A stretch of DNA of 64,000 nucleotides, taken from Azadirachta indica. Lineage: Eukaryota; Streptophyta; Magnoliopsida; Sapindales; Meliaceae. The DNA is taken from positions 7,896,102-7,960,101 of the forward strand of contig CM040453.1 in assembly GCA_022749755.1 (NCBI GenBank), written 5' to 3'. This document shows, piece by piece, positions 10,703-22,345 of the stretch. The number at the start of each line of letters is the position of its first letter. Position 1 is the stretch's first letter. Both the position numbers and the translations under genes were made by a program. The notes under the pieces are model-generated. The model worked only from the letters and a program-made list of their open reading frames with translations, did not search any database and had not been told where the DNA came from.

Positions 10703-13314
10703 TCCAAACGAATTGGATTTTAACACGTCACACGATTGTGGCCAACTTCCTTACAGCGTGAGTATATTTTTTTCACCACATCTTCGCCCATAAACAGAAT
10801 ACATTGTTTCCTTGGTCGACCTGTTGGTACCCTCTTTCGAGGCGGCTTAATGATTATATTTTAAACTTCATCAAGAGCAATCCAATCACGTTGATTACCT
10901 ACAGGATATATATTCTCTGTATAGGCCAACACAAGTGCGTCATTTGTATAATAGTAAGAGTAAAAATTGTTATATTATCCTCTAATAAAATGGGTTGCTG
11001 CAAGTGCATGTGGGTAAGGTAATTGCATTAAATCAAAATTCTAGCACGAGCAGTTCTTTGCGCATAAATCCACCACATCGTCTTGTGCCACGTTTTTCAC
11101 CTGAAATTCAAAACTGGAAATAAGGTACATCACTAGCCGTTCTGATTCTACTTCATGCTTGTTGACTATGGCTAGAACCCATGGGAAAAGGGTTTAAGAT
11201 TTATATTTTGTGACTTTTTTCTTCTTATCATAGAACCACCACCTTTATATTACTGATCGAATCCAATCCAACAATACTATAATTGGGAGTGTCCGTGCAT
11301 CCCTCAACAGCGCATTCATACTCTCGACTATATTGGTAGTCAATGTGTCATATCATCACTTTAAAAAATGTGCTCTAACCCATCGATGAAAACCCATTTC
11401 ATTTTTTAGGTAGTTTGCCACTGCTGGATGTATACTACTTAACTTGTCCATCTGATCATTGAAGTCAGTAAATGTATAAACCTTAACAGCACTATAATAC
11501 TCAGGGAAGAACATCTCTAACTTTTTCTCTCTCACTCTATATTTTTCCTTAATGTTTCCATGAATAGGATAAGTACAAGTTCATGATATACATTCGAAAA
11601 GACTGTAACTATGCCTTTCTCAATGCTGTTGTGTCAATCCGAAATAAAAAACAAATCTGATGCTGGGCCAATTGCTTCACGGAGTTTTGATAAAAACTAT
11701 TACCAAGATACATCATTCTAAGAGTCTCCAATCCCAAATATCACGGGATATATATGATCGTTTTCGTCAATAACAGCTACCAAAAACAAAGTCCCCTAAC
11801 AGGTCCCTTTTAAAAAGGTATCGTCAAGAGTAATTACCTAAAGAATAGCTCTACGAAACCCTTAGACAGAAGCACTAAAAGCCACGCAGAAGTATAAGAA
11901 ATAATCCTTGTCGTCTTTTTCAATACGTGTGATTGTCCCTGAATTTGTCTCTTATAACACATGACAAATTTAAGAGAGTGTCTTAAATGACTTAATTGGG
12001 TCTCCGTTCACTAATCGACGCCTTTTTTCTTTTGGCAACCATACTTTCTTATAAGATATAAATACCCCATAATTATTATATAGGTTGTCTCGAATGTTTT
12101 TGGGTGTATAAATTCTGCTAAGGTCTTGGAATTTGCTTAAAACATGTTCCCCTATTTGCCAGCTACTAGTTTGTCGATGGTCATCCTGCATTTGATCACT
12201 TCGGAACGTATGCACACCCACAATTTATGTGACACAAAAGTACATATTAGTTCCATTATTATTTATAGCACACATCCGCCACTTACATCCATCCATAACA
12301 CATTTTGCCTCAAAACATGTAGTTGTTTATTGATGAATGATGAACTGAAAATGCCTCCCCAATGCCATAATACTCAAATCATGTCGTAACTCCTTCTTTA
12401 TTGTAAAAATCTGCCCCACGTGAACATTACCATCTATCAAACTCGACATAAAATTTGGAAACATGGTACATGCCATTAGGATGGGAGGAATATTACGTGT
12501 AGGAGCTGAACCCCTCATTACATTATCTTCATAGGCCAATAATATATTAGCTGGTGCTCCACCACTAACATCCTCTCTTGCAGTGGTATCCTCATCATAA
12601 TAATTTATTCAACTTCCTTTCCTGGAACAATATGTTCTTTACATAGACGGTTGATTGTCAAAATAGTCATATGTAGAATCTTCATTATATAAGGGCGATG
12701 ACCATACACTAAAATTAACCAGCGTTTCATGATGAGGCGTTGAAAGGTAAGGTACCTCTTCGGTATGGAATTCACTGTGATCTTAAGAATTTTATCTGTC
12801 ATCTTTTAACATGTTATGGTCAAATGGTGTACAAGTTGATAGGTCTACAATAGTAAATCAATTATTGCGTAGAAGAGACAAATGGACGTACATGTGATTA
12901 TCGAATTATATCTTCAAACGTAGTAGGCCACGTCATTCTAGGTTCTTCAAACTCTGTGACTTCTACTCCAACAATAAGGTCCAAAGTTATAAACAATGAA
13001 GTCGAACCACTCAATCGAGAGCCATTGGCATTAAACAAATGCACCAGAGATAGATAATGGTCATCAATTATATCAGCTAGAATAGACGTAGTGGACAAGT
13101 CACCATACTCTTTATATTTTGCCTTCATACAAATTTTGTGTTCTCTTCGATTTATCCAAAATTGGGTATATATCATGTCTGCTAAATTTTGGTAGTTAAA
13201 ATTTCTTATTATAGTAATAAGTTAAACCTTTTCACCAATGTATTTCTGAATACTATAATTAAATGTTTCTCACGAATTGTCATAGTGAACAGAAAATTTT
13301 ACTAAATCTTCCAT
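10703..13314 (-). pseudogene. Mutator-like (MuDR-type) transposase, degenerate
   Basis: The minus strand starts at ATG 13314 (MEDLVKFSVHYD, a typical MULE transposase N-terminus). The pre-catalytic region at 12.0-12.2 kb reads YTPKNIRDNLYNNYGV then ISYKKVW. The catalytic core at 11.6-11.95 kb has ITLDDTFLKG (first Asp), a HIYPVIFGIGDS block and LFFISD.HNSIEKGI (second Asp). The C-terminal CCHC knuckle near 10.7 kb is CKEVGHNRVTC preceded by a PPRKRVPTGRPRKQ stretch. This domain order is diagnostic of MULE transposases. Many in-frame stops (for example within the SWIM-proximal and catalytic parts) and frameshifts make it inactive. It sits in the loop of the large palindrome, whose long inverted arms could be its TIRs. 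Confidence 0.88.
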
Positions 13315-13806
13315 ATCTGTATAAATACATAAGAATTCAATACTTTTATAATATAAAAAACACATCAAAAATATGTAATGTTTATTCACTCAATATTTTT
13401 TCTAAAATCACTTTTTGGGTAAGGGAAAAAATTTTCATGTAAAGCAAAATTTGGCCTTACTTGAAAAGTGGCTTTAGGTAAAAAATTCATGACCCAAAAT
13501 TAGCAACACTTTTATATCCTCAAATCAATCCTTATTTTTGCATTCATACAACAATTAGTTAACTTAATTTAAATACTAAATCAATTACTTTCTACTACCT
13601 AAACAAGATTGAATTACAAATCCTAATTTGAGAAAGAATTGAATATTTTTAATTCACACATAAAATACATATCTATATGGTGAAACAAATTACTTAATAT
13701 AGGTAACTAATACTTTGCTATCAAAACTACACTACTATTATATCGGCCACTGCTGTCGTTAGTAAGAGATGTGAATTTGAGAAGAAAAAAGTTTAAGTTT
13801 ACAGGT
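13315..13806. other. Loop spacer 5' of the transposase remnant
   Basis: AT-rich sequence upstream of the MULE start codon. It probably includes the former transposase promoter, but no motif stands out. It abuts the inner end of the right viral copy. Confidence 0.45.
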
Positions 13807-14729
13807 TTAGAAGTGTGACCTGGTCGTTTACAGGTCCAACAGACTATAGGTTACTTTTTGGATTTGGACTTTCTACATTTTTTAGCCTTTTTTTAATAAA
13901 GCTCAGTAAGCTTTATTATCTTATTGGGCTTTTTATGGCAAGCTATAGATTTGGGCTTTTTATGGGATGGTGCCCTAAGATCATCATAAGCATATTGTTT
14001 ACAAAAATCTCTTACAGTTTGTTTAATAGAAAACTTTTCAATATATTTTTTATCCTTGAATTCTTGGCAACAAGTTAAAGCTTCCATTTGAATAAAACCA
14101 AAAAGTTGACTATAGGTAATGTTATCCCACGAGATTGCATTATCATCAGTATATTCTACTAATTTTTTTAGTATCCTATTGGCAAAAATATTGGGTAATC
14201 CTAAAATGAATCTTTCTTTTCAGAAAAATGCATTACAGTCTGAACGCTAAAATATATGGGTTGTACAAATATCTTTATACCATCTAAAATCACTTAAAGT
14301 TGGACACTTAAGATTGGTTAAAACTAATTTAGAGCTTTGTAATTCTTCTATAAGGTTACCTACAAAGTGCATATCTATTGTATAAATAAGGAATTCTACA
14401 GCGTTTTCACGCTCTTTCTCATATTGAAATCCTTCTTTATTTTTTACTGTATATTTTTCTACATGATTGAGAATAGACTGTTGAGTACTAGAAGACAAAC
14501 TATTATCCCACCAATAGTGGAGGGATCCTAGAAATCTTGCTATTAAAAGCTTGACTGCTTGATGGTCAGAGCATTTTCTTGCTGTATAGGCAGTTGATGT
14601 CATTCCTATCTCTTAGAGTACATTTATAATTTCATATTCGGATCTACCATCTATGTTCCAATCATAGATAGCATCTCCAGAATATTTCTTAGTAGAAAAC
14701 TTACTACGTCTCATTTAAGCAATTTTGGA
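13807..14729 (-). pseudogene. Viral coat-protein region, copy 2
   Basis: The open segment 14247-14603 carries the YWWDN signature and matches copy 1 closely. A Lys-rich tail follows at about 13870-13990. The zinc knuckle is better preserved here than in copy 1: CWTCKRPGH is readable (C-x2-C-x3-G-H), but the fourth ligand is missing because viral homology ends three residues later. A stop lies just upstream of the knuckle and others break the frame. Confidence 0.7.
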
Positions 14730-15470
14730 GTGTATGATTTTACTGGAGTATCTTAATCTTCTGTTTGAATATTCAAGATAGAAGTTTCTCCTTTATCATC
14801 TTAGAGTAAATATTTAGGGTTGAATTGAGAAGTAATTTGTTTGAAGTAAATTCTATACAAAACCATGTATCCTTATCTATGAGCTTAAAACTTGAGTTCT
14901 GGAACATGGATAATGAGTACTAAAGTGTCAAGATGGTTGGATTATGTAAACTAACCTAAAAATTAGGGGCACAATTAAAATAAATTGCACTGTTGCATAG
15001 GTTTGACTATACTATACCTAAAAGAAAATCTTAAAATTTGAGTAATGTTTTATTTCTTAATAAAACTAATATTGGTGAATCTAAACCTTTTTTAGCTAGA
15101 CACTTAATAACTATTTAAACAAGTTCAAAATGAATATAATTAAAACCTTGATGTTTATATTTATTGAGTAGAGTGGAATTAAGAAGCTTTATTTCCTTAA
15201 ATTCATTTTGAAGAGATAAAGTTTCTTCATGCTCTTTAATGGAATATACAGTCTTAAAGTCAAAATTTTCTATATCATAAATAACATTTGAGAAATATTG
15301 GGTAATTTATCCTTTACTAAATAAATTTCTATATTAGTAATTTTACTAATAACTTCCCTAAAATTGATTATCCTAAAGGAATCTTTGGATTTAAAACCTA
15401 AAACTTTTCTAATTGATTATGCCTTGATTATGTTTATGCATGTAAATAACAGAGATAACAAGATCTTATA
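14730..15470 (-). pseudogene. Viral movement-protein region, copy 2
   Basis: Inverted counterpart of 5359-6088, with the same block order but different stops and small indels, and no long open frame left. It joins the coat-protein part directly, the intervening linker having been deleted. Confidence 0.65.
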
Positions 15471-15663
15471 CCTAGAGAGAGTCAGTCGTACTGGGTGGTG
15501 AGACAAGTTAGTCTTACTGCCTTATTCTCCTTACAGGACTTACAGCTGCCAACACACTCCTTTCCTAGCTGCAAACTTCTAAAGTAGGTAGATCTCTAAC
15601 AATTCTAAGTGCTTAACACTCACAAACATAAAGCAAAACTTCAAATAATTTTGAAAATATTTT

Positions 15664-15676
15664 GGCTCTGATACCA
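15664..15676 (-). promoter_or_regulatory. tRNA-Met primer binding site, viral copy 2
   Basis: On the plus strand GGCTCTGATACCA, i.e. TGGTATCAGAGCC on the minus strand, identical to the site in copy 1. Upstream on the minus strand the leader has TATAAAATCC-like motifs near 15930, so the decayed viral promoter region is also retained. Confidence 0.85.
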
Positions 15677-16268
15677 TTTGATACACAGGATGGATCAGGA
15701 CCTCGAAAATTGATGAGTAAATGATGAGTAAATAATTTGAAAATATATGAAAATTTAAAAATATATGGTATAAGTTTTTGGAAATAAAATAAGAACAAAT
15801 GATTTTTAAGAATAAGAATATTTTATAGATGGCTAAATTTTATAAAGTGTTTGAGTTTCCAATTCACCTCCAAATTGGCTTCGAAATTAACCTCTACCTA
15901 AGAATGGAGAACAAAGAGGATTTTATACATGAGTATCTAGTTTATGAGGCTTACATCAATAATTACAACTTTAAATAATTGCGTACAATAATTTCAACTT
16001 TGGACAAAAATAAAATAATTAAATATAACTTTTAAATAAAGCAATTCTCTGCTATCGATCACGGGCTTCACATGCTTTTGCGTCGAAAATAGTTTTATCT
16101 TCTTCTAATAATTAAATAACTTTATCTTGAATAATTGAATCGAACCTTTACAACTTAAAAGAATCTTGACTAAATAGCCCACCAAAAGGATCATCCTTCT
16201 GATCTGGTGATGATCCTATTGAAAATTCTTGAGTAAAGTCATTATCATCATCTATCTCTTTAATTATT

Positions 16269-16356
16269 ATTATTATTAATTAATTATTATTACTATTATT
16301 TTATTATTGTTAATAATTATTAATTATTACTAATCAATGTTATGATTACATCTCCA

Positions 16357-16419
<63 letters not shown>

Positions 16420-17004
16420 AATAAAAAATTATTATTACACCTCACGTTATTATTAATTATTAATAATTATTATTACTACTATTATTTATTATTATTAATT
16501 TTTTTACTATTATATTATTATTAATTATTTTATTGATTATTATTGAATAATTAAAATTAGTAATTATTAATTTATTATTAATATTAATCAATTATTATTA
16601 TTATATTTCATATTATCATCATTATTAGTATTAATTATTAATATTGATATTATTAATTATTAATAATCAATTATTATAAACTATTATTATTTATTATTAT
16701 TATTACTTATTACTAATCAATTATTTTTATTACATCTCATATTATTAGTAATAATTATTATTACTATTATTTTATTACTATTATTACTATTCGATATTAT
16801 TATTACATCTCCTATTATTATTATTATTATTAATAAATTATTGCTATTGCTTTATTATTATGAATTAATTATTATTAATCAATTATTATTATTAATAATT
16901 ATTAATTTATTATTTATACTATTATTAAATAATAATTTCATATATGTTATTTATTATTATTTTACTAATTATTATTTTATTATATATATTAATTATTATA
17001 TTTC
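16269..17004. repeat. ATT-rich array of the right arm
   Basis: ATT/TTA trinucleotides, the inverted counterpart of the left-arm array. It includes a nearly pure (ATT)n run of about 60 bases at about 16357-16415. It is shorter than the left array and lacks the long-TIR insertion. Confidence 0.8.
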
Positions 17005-17671
17005 TTTTAAAAGGAGCCCATAAAGGGACCCTTCTTCGGGATGCATTGGTCCCGAAAATGGGTACTTTCTCAAGCAACAATTGTTACCCGAGAAAGTACC
17101 ATTTTAGGGACCTAATGCTTTCTGAAATTTTTTGCACTTTTCAGTAAATTTTCCTCGAAATTTCAGCTACATTTCTCCACCAAAATCAATATAATGTTAC
17201 ACAAAATCTTTATTTTTCCGTTAAAATTCTTCCCATTCTAATCAAATACATTCACATTTTAATATACAGTAAAATCATACTAAAAAAACTCTTTTATTTA
17301 TTTGTATTGAAAAAATACAAACAAAACTATAGAAAACTTACCAAAAGTTTCCGTTTACTGTTGTCAAGAGAGAGTCAACTCTTATTTGCACAATTTCTCT
17401 CACTGTCACTGTCTCTGCTACTGATGTTGTCGCCGTTAAAGAAGGGGTAAAGGTTTTGAGAGTGAGGATTTATTTTAGTAAAAGAGAGTAAAATTAAAAA
17501 ATTGACTTTTGTAAAAATAATATTAAAGTAGACTATTGAGGATAATTTAATTTAAAAAATATATTTTAGATTAGATTGATAAATTTTTTTTATAAAGACT
17601 ATTTACGTAAATTCAAAAAAAATTTAAGGTTGTTTTGGAAAATTTTCCAAAAAATTTAAAGAAAATATTCC
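17005..17671 (-). repeat. Right terminal inverted repeat of the giant element
   Basis: Reverse complement of 791-1575 with a single copy of the outer unit. It holds a hairpin insertion or retention at 17043-17118 that the left arm lacks. It ends about 460 bases from the PAL stop codon, so the element abuts the PAL 3' flank. Confidence 0.7.
17043..17118. repeat. Strong hairpin in the right terminal repeat
   Basis: GCATTGGTCCCGAAAATGGG... pairs with ...CCATTTTAGGGACCTAATGC over about 29 bases, around an 18-base loop. In the left arm the same place (about 1540-1565) holds only one GGTCCCTTT, consistent with loss of the hairpin between short direct repeats. Confidence 0.7.
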
Positions 17672-18128
17672 TGAAACTTTATCCATTAGTTAGCGGGAAA
17701 AAGTCACCTACATTTATTTGACTACACATTTCTTTGTTCCCTCTGAAGAGAAGTTATGATCACTGCTCTTTGATTGCTGAAATGCCTGAGAAATATGGTA
17801 AATTTACTGTGATTTATGTGGTTATTAACCGGGTTTATTTATATAGCATGAAAAAAAAAAAGAGAGAGAAAAAAAAAGTAGTTCAAATATTGCTTGAGCA
17901 ATGAGTGAAAGCACTTCTTTATCAACATTACATTTGTTGTTGTACGAACTTTCATAATACCAGATAAACAAAAAATATATATATATATGAAAAAGCAAAA
18001 AGGTATAAACCAGGTAGACGTACAGTCGATTTAACAGTTTCAAGAACATGACATACCAAAGTAAAAAGCATAACATGAATAAACAATTAAACAGTATGAT
18101 AAAAACTGTACTTAATTGATGTATTTTT
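17672..18128. other. PAL 3' flank
   Basis: Between the giant element and the PAL stop codon. It likely holds the PAL 3' untranslated region and polyadenylation site. A (TA)n run lies near 17976-17990. No other gene. Confidence 0.6.
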
Positions 18129-20375
18129 CTAGCATATAGGAAGGGGTGCACCATTCCACTCCTTCAAGCATTCCATCATTGGATCAATCAATTTCCCTGC
18201 ACACATTGCTGAGAATACCTTGTCAAATTCTTCACCTGGTGATCTTACTTTTTCGCCTGTTAGCAAATTGGTACCCAGCTCTTCTCTCACAAATTTGTAC
18301 AATGGATAGGACCTGCATTCCTTGATCTTGTTTGCAATGGCTGGATTACCATTTTCGAATTCAACTCTGGCGTTTTCGACTTCTTTTGGGAGAAGGGTCT
18401 TTAGTTCTTCCTCAAAGTTTCCAATCTTTTGGAAGATTGATGTGGTTGAGTTCTTCTCTCTCTCTCCATTGGCTAGGGCATGCTCAACTAGAACTTGCCT
18501 TAGTTTCTGCATCAATGGATAGGTTGCACTGCAGGGCTCATCAATGTAAGCAAAAATATGTTCTCTGTCGACAACCTTGATCAAGTCTTTTTCGCAGAAT
18601 CTTGAAGGGTGAAGTTCTCCATTGAATCCCATTGTTAACACTCTCTTGGCCACTTGACTGACGGTATTCTTCACTGTATTCTTCAGGTTTTCCTCCAAAT
18701 GCCTCAGGTCAATGGCTTGGCATAGAGCAACCAAGAAAGTGGAAGACATGAGCTTCAATATATCAACAGCTTCAGCTGTTTTTCTTGAAGAAATCAGGCC
18801 TAAAGAGTTCACATCTTGATTGTGTTGCTCTGCACTTTGGACGTGATTGGTGACAGGATTTGCAAGGAATTGGAGTTCAGAGCAATATGCTGCCATTGCA
18901 ATTTCAGCACCCTTGAATCCATAATCCAAGCTTGGATTGCGTCCCCCGGAAAGATTCGAAGGCAAGCCATTGTTGTAAAAGTCATTAACAAGCTCAGAGA
19001 ATTGTGCAAACATGAGCTTGCCAATTGAAGCAACAGCTAGCCGAGTGTTGTCCATGGAAACACCAATCGGGGTTCCCTGGAAATTGCCTCCATGCAATGC
19101 CTTGTTCCTTGAAACATCAATCAATGGATTATCATTCACCGAGTTTATCTCTCTTTCGATCATCTTTGTCGCTGCCCTGATCACTTCAATCTGGGGGCCG
19201 AGCCATTGAGGTGATGTTCGAAGAGCATATCTGTCTTGCTTTGGCTTCTGTAGAGGATCAATTTCATGCAACTTTTGTGCTGCTTTAACATAAGAGCTAC
19301 CATCCAAAATGTGCTCCATGATAGCTGCAGCTTCAATCTGTCCCGGATGATGTTTCAATTTATGTGTCAAATGGTCTGTAAACTCAGGTTTTCCATTCAT
19401 AACTTCAGCAAAAATTGCCGACAAAACCTCAGACAGAATAGCTAATATGTTAGCCTCAAAGAGTACCATAGCAGCTAAGCCAGAACCAACCGCTGTACCA
19501 TTCACCAGAGCTAGACCTTCCTTAGGCTGCAACTCAAAAAATTCACTTATGATGCCAGCTTGTTGGAAGGCTTCCGCGGGGCTGAGAACCTGGCCGTTAG
19601 GCCCAACAGCCTTTGAGTTGGGCCTGCCCGTCAAAAGCCCGGCAATATACGATAGTGGGACCAGGTCGCCCGATGCAGTGATCGTGCCACGGAGGGGTAA
19701 GCATGGGGTGATGTTGTGGTTAAGGAAGCTGGTGATGGCTTCCAGGATTTCAAACCTGATGCCTGAATATCCTTGCAACAAGGTGTTGATTCTCACTAGC
19801 ATTGCTGCTCTTGTTGCTGAATGAGGCAATGTGTGGCAGGATTCTGTACCATTACCGAAAATTCCAGCATTCAAGAATCTGCACAACAAAAATTCACAAA
19901 TTACATCATTAACAATATTTTTTGGTTCCACGAGCTACTACATATTTGATCTGCCAAAACCAGCCTGGCTCAATTGAAAACTTGTGTTGGACCTGGTCCA
20001 AGCCCGTTATATAATTGCATTAAAATTTAATTATACAACTTAATTTAAATTGGACTACGCAAATTATTGTAGCTAACATATCTAAATAATCCCAAAGGAA
20101 TCCAAAGTCTTTGATTTTGATTTTGACCAACTAATCCTTTAAAAAAAAGATTATTTCTTTATAATACATGAAAAAATATACGATCTTATTATTAAGAAAA
20201 ATAAAAAAATGTGTAGAGTTACAATAAAAATACTAATTTTTATAGATTTGGCACGTGACAACAAAATTTTCAGACGACCAATTTCATGATTAATTACATT
20301 TGAAGACACTAATATGACATATCACAGATTTGTGTGCCAATAGCCCTAATCTGCATCTCCCCATATTCAACATAC

Positions 20376-20418
<43 letters not shown>

Positions 20419-21972
20419 TAAATAAATAAATAATTCAAAGATTTTATTCCATATAGGCCATGTGATATGGGCTTCTAATGATATTTTCAGAACTGAGATT
20501 AAAGATCCGAGATTGCTTTTAATATTTTTCCAAATTCTGTTCAACTTTTTTTTTTTTTTAATCTTAAGAGAAACATACCTTTTTAATATTTTTTTTTTAA
20601 AAAAAAGCAACTTAATAAATATATATCCTTACAACTATTTTTCCAGAAAGAAGTGAAAAAAATTTTAAAATGCTATATCAGTAAAAAAATTTATATTTAC
20701 AGTTAATAAAATATTTCCTTAATCATGATTAACAGCTAATAATCACAAATAAAGGATACTTCTTTCAGATTCTATATTTACTTTTATCATTTTGTCTTTT
20801 CCCCAAATCCCAACAAAATCTCTTAGCTTGCACTAATTATATAACTATGGGTTTAAATAATTTCATGTAGGACAAAGTATGTCTTTTTTATCCAAAATTG
20901 AGGAAACATAAAGGTGAATTTGGATAAGTTCAAATCCAACCTTCTTAAGAAATTAAATTAAACATTTTAACATATATATATATATATATATAATAATAGT
21001 AATAATTAAAAAAAAAAAAATCAATATTTATTATTGTATTTAACTGTTTGAAAGTTATGGAGGAAATTGAACCATAAAAAGGAAAGGTCCGAACTTAATT
21101 TTCAAGTACTACAGCTGCCGATTATAAGGTTGTAGTGTTACTTTCAATGAAATTATATTTGGCCCCTTATCGTAATTATCACGATTCATGCTCACAGATA
21201 TTTTTTATACACAAATTTCAACCCAACTCTATCTTTTAATTAATTATAAAGATATTAATTCTTTTATTAATTAAAAAAACCGAGATTTTAATTAAAAAAA
21301 AATAATTATAGTTATTTGTATCGTATTGAAATTGGACAGATGGGTTGGTGCCGCTAACTATTTTTGTATTAAATGCTAGATAGCAAAAGGTTATGTTCTT
21401 CCTAACACGTATAGAATAATATAAAGAAAATGTTTCCAAAAAACACATGAATTACTGTTTCACCTAATAATTTTTCTCTAACAGTACTTCACTAAGAAAC
21501 CACCCACCACTTGGATCTGATTAACAATCCATTAACATTAACGACGTAATTAAAACATTTAAGAAAGGAGAGAAGTTTACCTAATGAGCTCCTTTTGTAA
21601 GGGGCCACCTTGCTTGGTTCTCCGGTGAGAAGTTGCACCAAAACCAGTAGTAATACCATAACTATCGGTTCCTTTTGTCATGCTGTCCATAACCCAGTCG
21701 CTGCTTGCTTTGACGCCGGCTCGAGCCGCCTCCGACAGCTCCACCCTGACCCCCGAGTCATGGGTTGCTATTGCGGTGACTTGGCCTATCGTCAGAGTCT
21801 CGCCGCCCAGCTTCACCATTGGCTTCCTGTATTCCTCTACCATGCGTTTCACCTCGTCAAGGTGGCTCCCTTTGAATGATTCTGCTGCCATGTTCCAGTT
21901 GAGAGGATCACTTGTGCAAAACCCTAGTGAAATGTTTCCGCTGCCATTACTTGTTTCTTGCGAAAACTCCAT
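18129..21972 (-). CDS. PAL: Phenylalanine ammonia-lyase, two exons, intact
   Basis: Deaminates L-phenylalanine to trans-cinnamate, the entry step of phenylpropanoid metabolism, in the cytosol as a tetramer. Exon 1 is 21581-21972 and exon 2 is 18129-19878, with a 1.70 kb GT..AG intron splitting the Arg codon before FLNAGIFG. That is the conserved plant PAL intron position. The joined product is 713 residues, normal for the family. Visible features are Tyr105 in [16 protein letters not shown] (catalytic lid), the Ala-Ser-Gly triad at about 199-201 in [17 protein letters not shown] that cyclises to the MIO cofactor, and NDNPLID and HNQDVNSLG active-site motifs. Phe (not His) follows the split Arg at the substrate-selectivity position, pointing to a PAL rather than a Phe/Tyr ammonia-lyase. 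No frameshift seen. The neighbouring gene on the far side of an 18 kb spacer is SYT3. Confidence 0.97.
19879..21580 (-). other. PAL intron
   Basis: 1.70 kb, starts GTAAAC and ends TGCAG on the minus strand. AT-rich, with an (ATA)n tract at about 20376-20416 and a (TA)n tract at about 20976-20992. No nested gene seen. Confidence 0.9.
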
Positions 21973-22226
21973 ACTTACAGTGATTGGCGGGTGAGAAAAA
22001 TGGATGGAAATATATATATATATTTATGTAAATATGTATATATATAGATAGAGTGATGATGATATATGGGATTTGTTTTTGTGAGACAATTTACTGCATG
22101 GAAGAAAATGGAAGAGAATTGGTGTTGCTTGTACAAATATATTGCAAGGAAATATCAAAACATTGGAAAGGAAATTTTCATTAAACAGGAGTGAAAATTC
22201 CTGAGTTCTGATCCAAAAATGAGGCC

Positions 22227-22345
22227 TTTAAATAGATGGGGGTTGTCACATTGAGTGTTTGGTGGGTTGGCCGACGGGTTAGTTGAAAGCAGCACGTGGC
22301 CGTCCGATCTTCATGACTTTTAGACGGGTAGGATTCTGACACGTG
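22227..22345 (-). promoter_or_regulatory. PAL promoter: TATA-like box, H-box, two G-boxes
   Basis: On the minus strand upstream of PAL there is a TATA-like TATTTAAA (22227-22234), about 255 bases before the ATG. Further upstream are CCAACCCACC (22261-22270, AC/P-box-like) and CAACTAACC (22278-22286, MYB-like), two CACGTG G-boxes (22293-22298, 22340-22345), and CCTACC (22327-22332, H-box core). H-box, AC and G-box elements are the known MYB and bZIP sites of phenylpropanoid promoters. Activity in this species is inferred. Confidence 0.6.

Larger units (their letters stand above)
13807..16268 (-). mobile_element. Endogenous pararetrovirus fragment, copy 2 (inverted)
   Basis: Reverse-complement counterpart of 4531-8145: decayed upstream frame and leader (about 15700-16268), primer site (15664-15676), movement-protein region (about 14730-15470) and coat-protein region to the zinc knuckle (13807-14729). 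By eye it is about 80-85 percent identical to copy 1 in the leader. It lacks about 1.15 kb corresponding to 6088-7243 of copy 1 and stops at the TAA where copy 1 carries its MITE. Stops differ from copy 1. No polymerase domains. Confidence 0.8.
791..17671. mobile_element. Giant palindromic composite element (MULE-like) with pararetroviral arms
   Basis: Sequence at 791-1575 reappears in inverted orientation at 17005-17671. Moving inward, both arms then show an AAT/ATT array followed by the same pararetroviral segment, entered at the same viral position (4531 on the left, 16268 on the right). Homology stops at 8145 on the left and 13807 on the right. The loop 8146-13806 holds a decayed MULE transposase. 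Long inverted ends plus a MULE transposase suggest a Mutator-like origin. The outermost bases are GGTAAATTTC on the left and GGAATATTTTC on the right (inverted). No clean target-site duplication is visible: the 9 flanking bases on each side match at about 5 positions. A segmental inverted duplication that merely captured a MULE remains possible. Confidence 0.6.

Noticed and set aside
16342..17023. Poly-Ile/Tyr/Leu open frames
   Set aside because: Translations of ATT/TAT microsatellite; not genes.
777..17685. A 9-bp MULE target duplication around the giant element
   Set aside because: The bases just outside the proposed ends (TAGTAGTTT and TGAAACTTT) match at only about five positions, which is not convincing.
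18322..19824. Several plus-strand open frames opposite PAL exon 2
   Set aside because: They are antisense shadows of a strongly conserved coding exon, with no independent family match or splice context.
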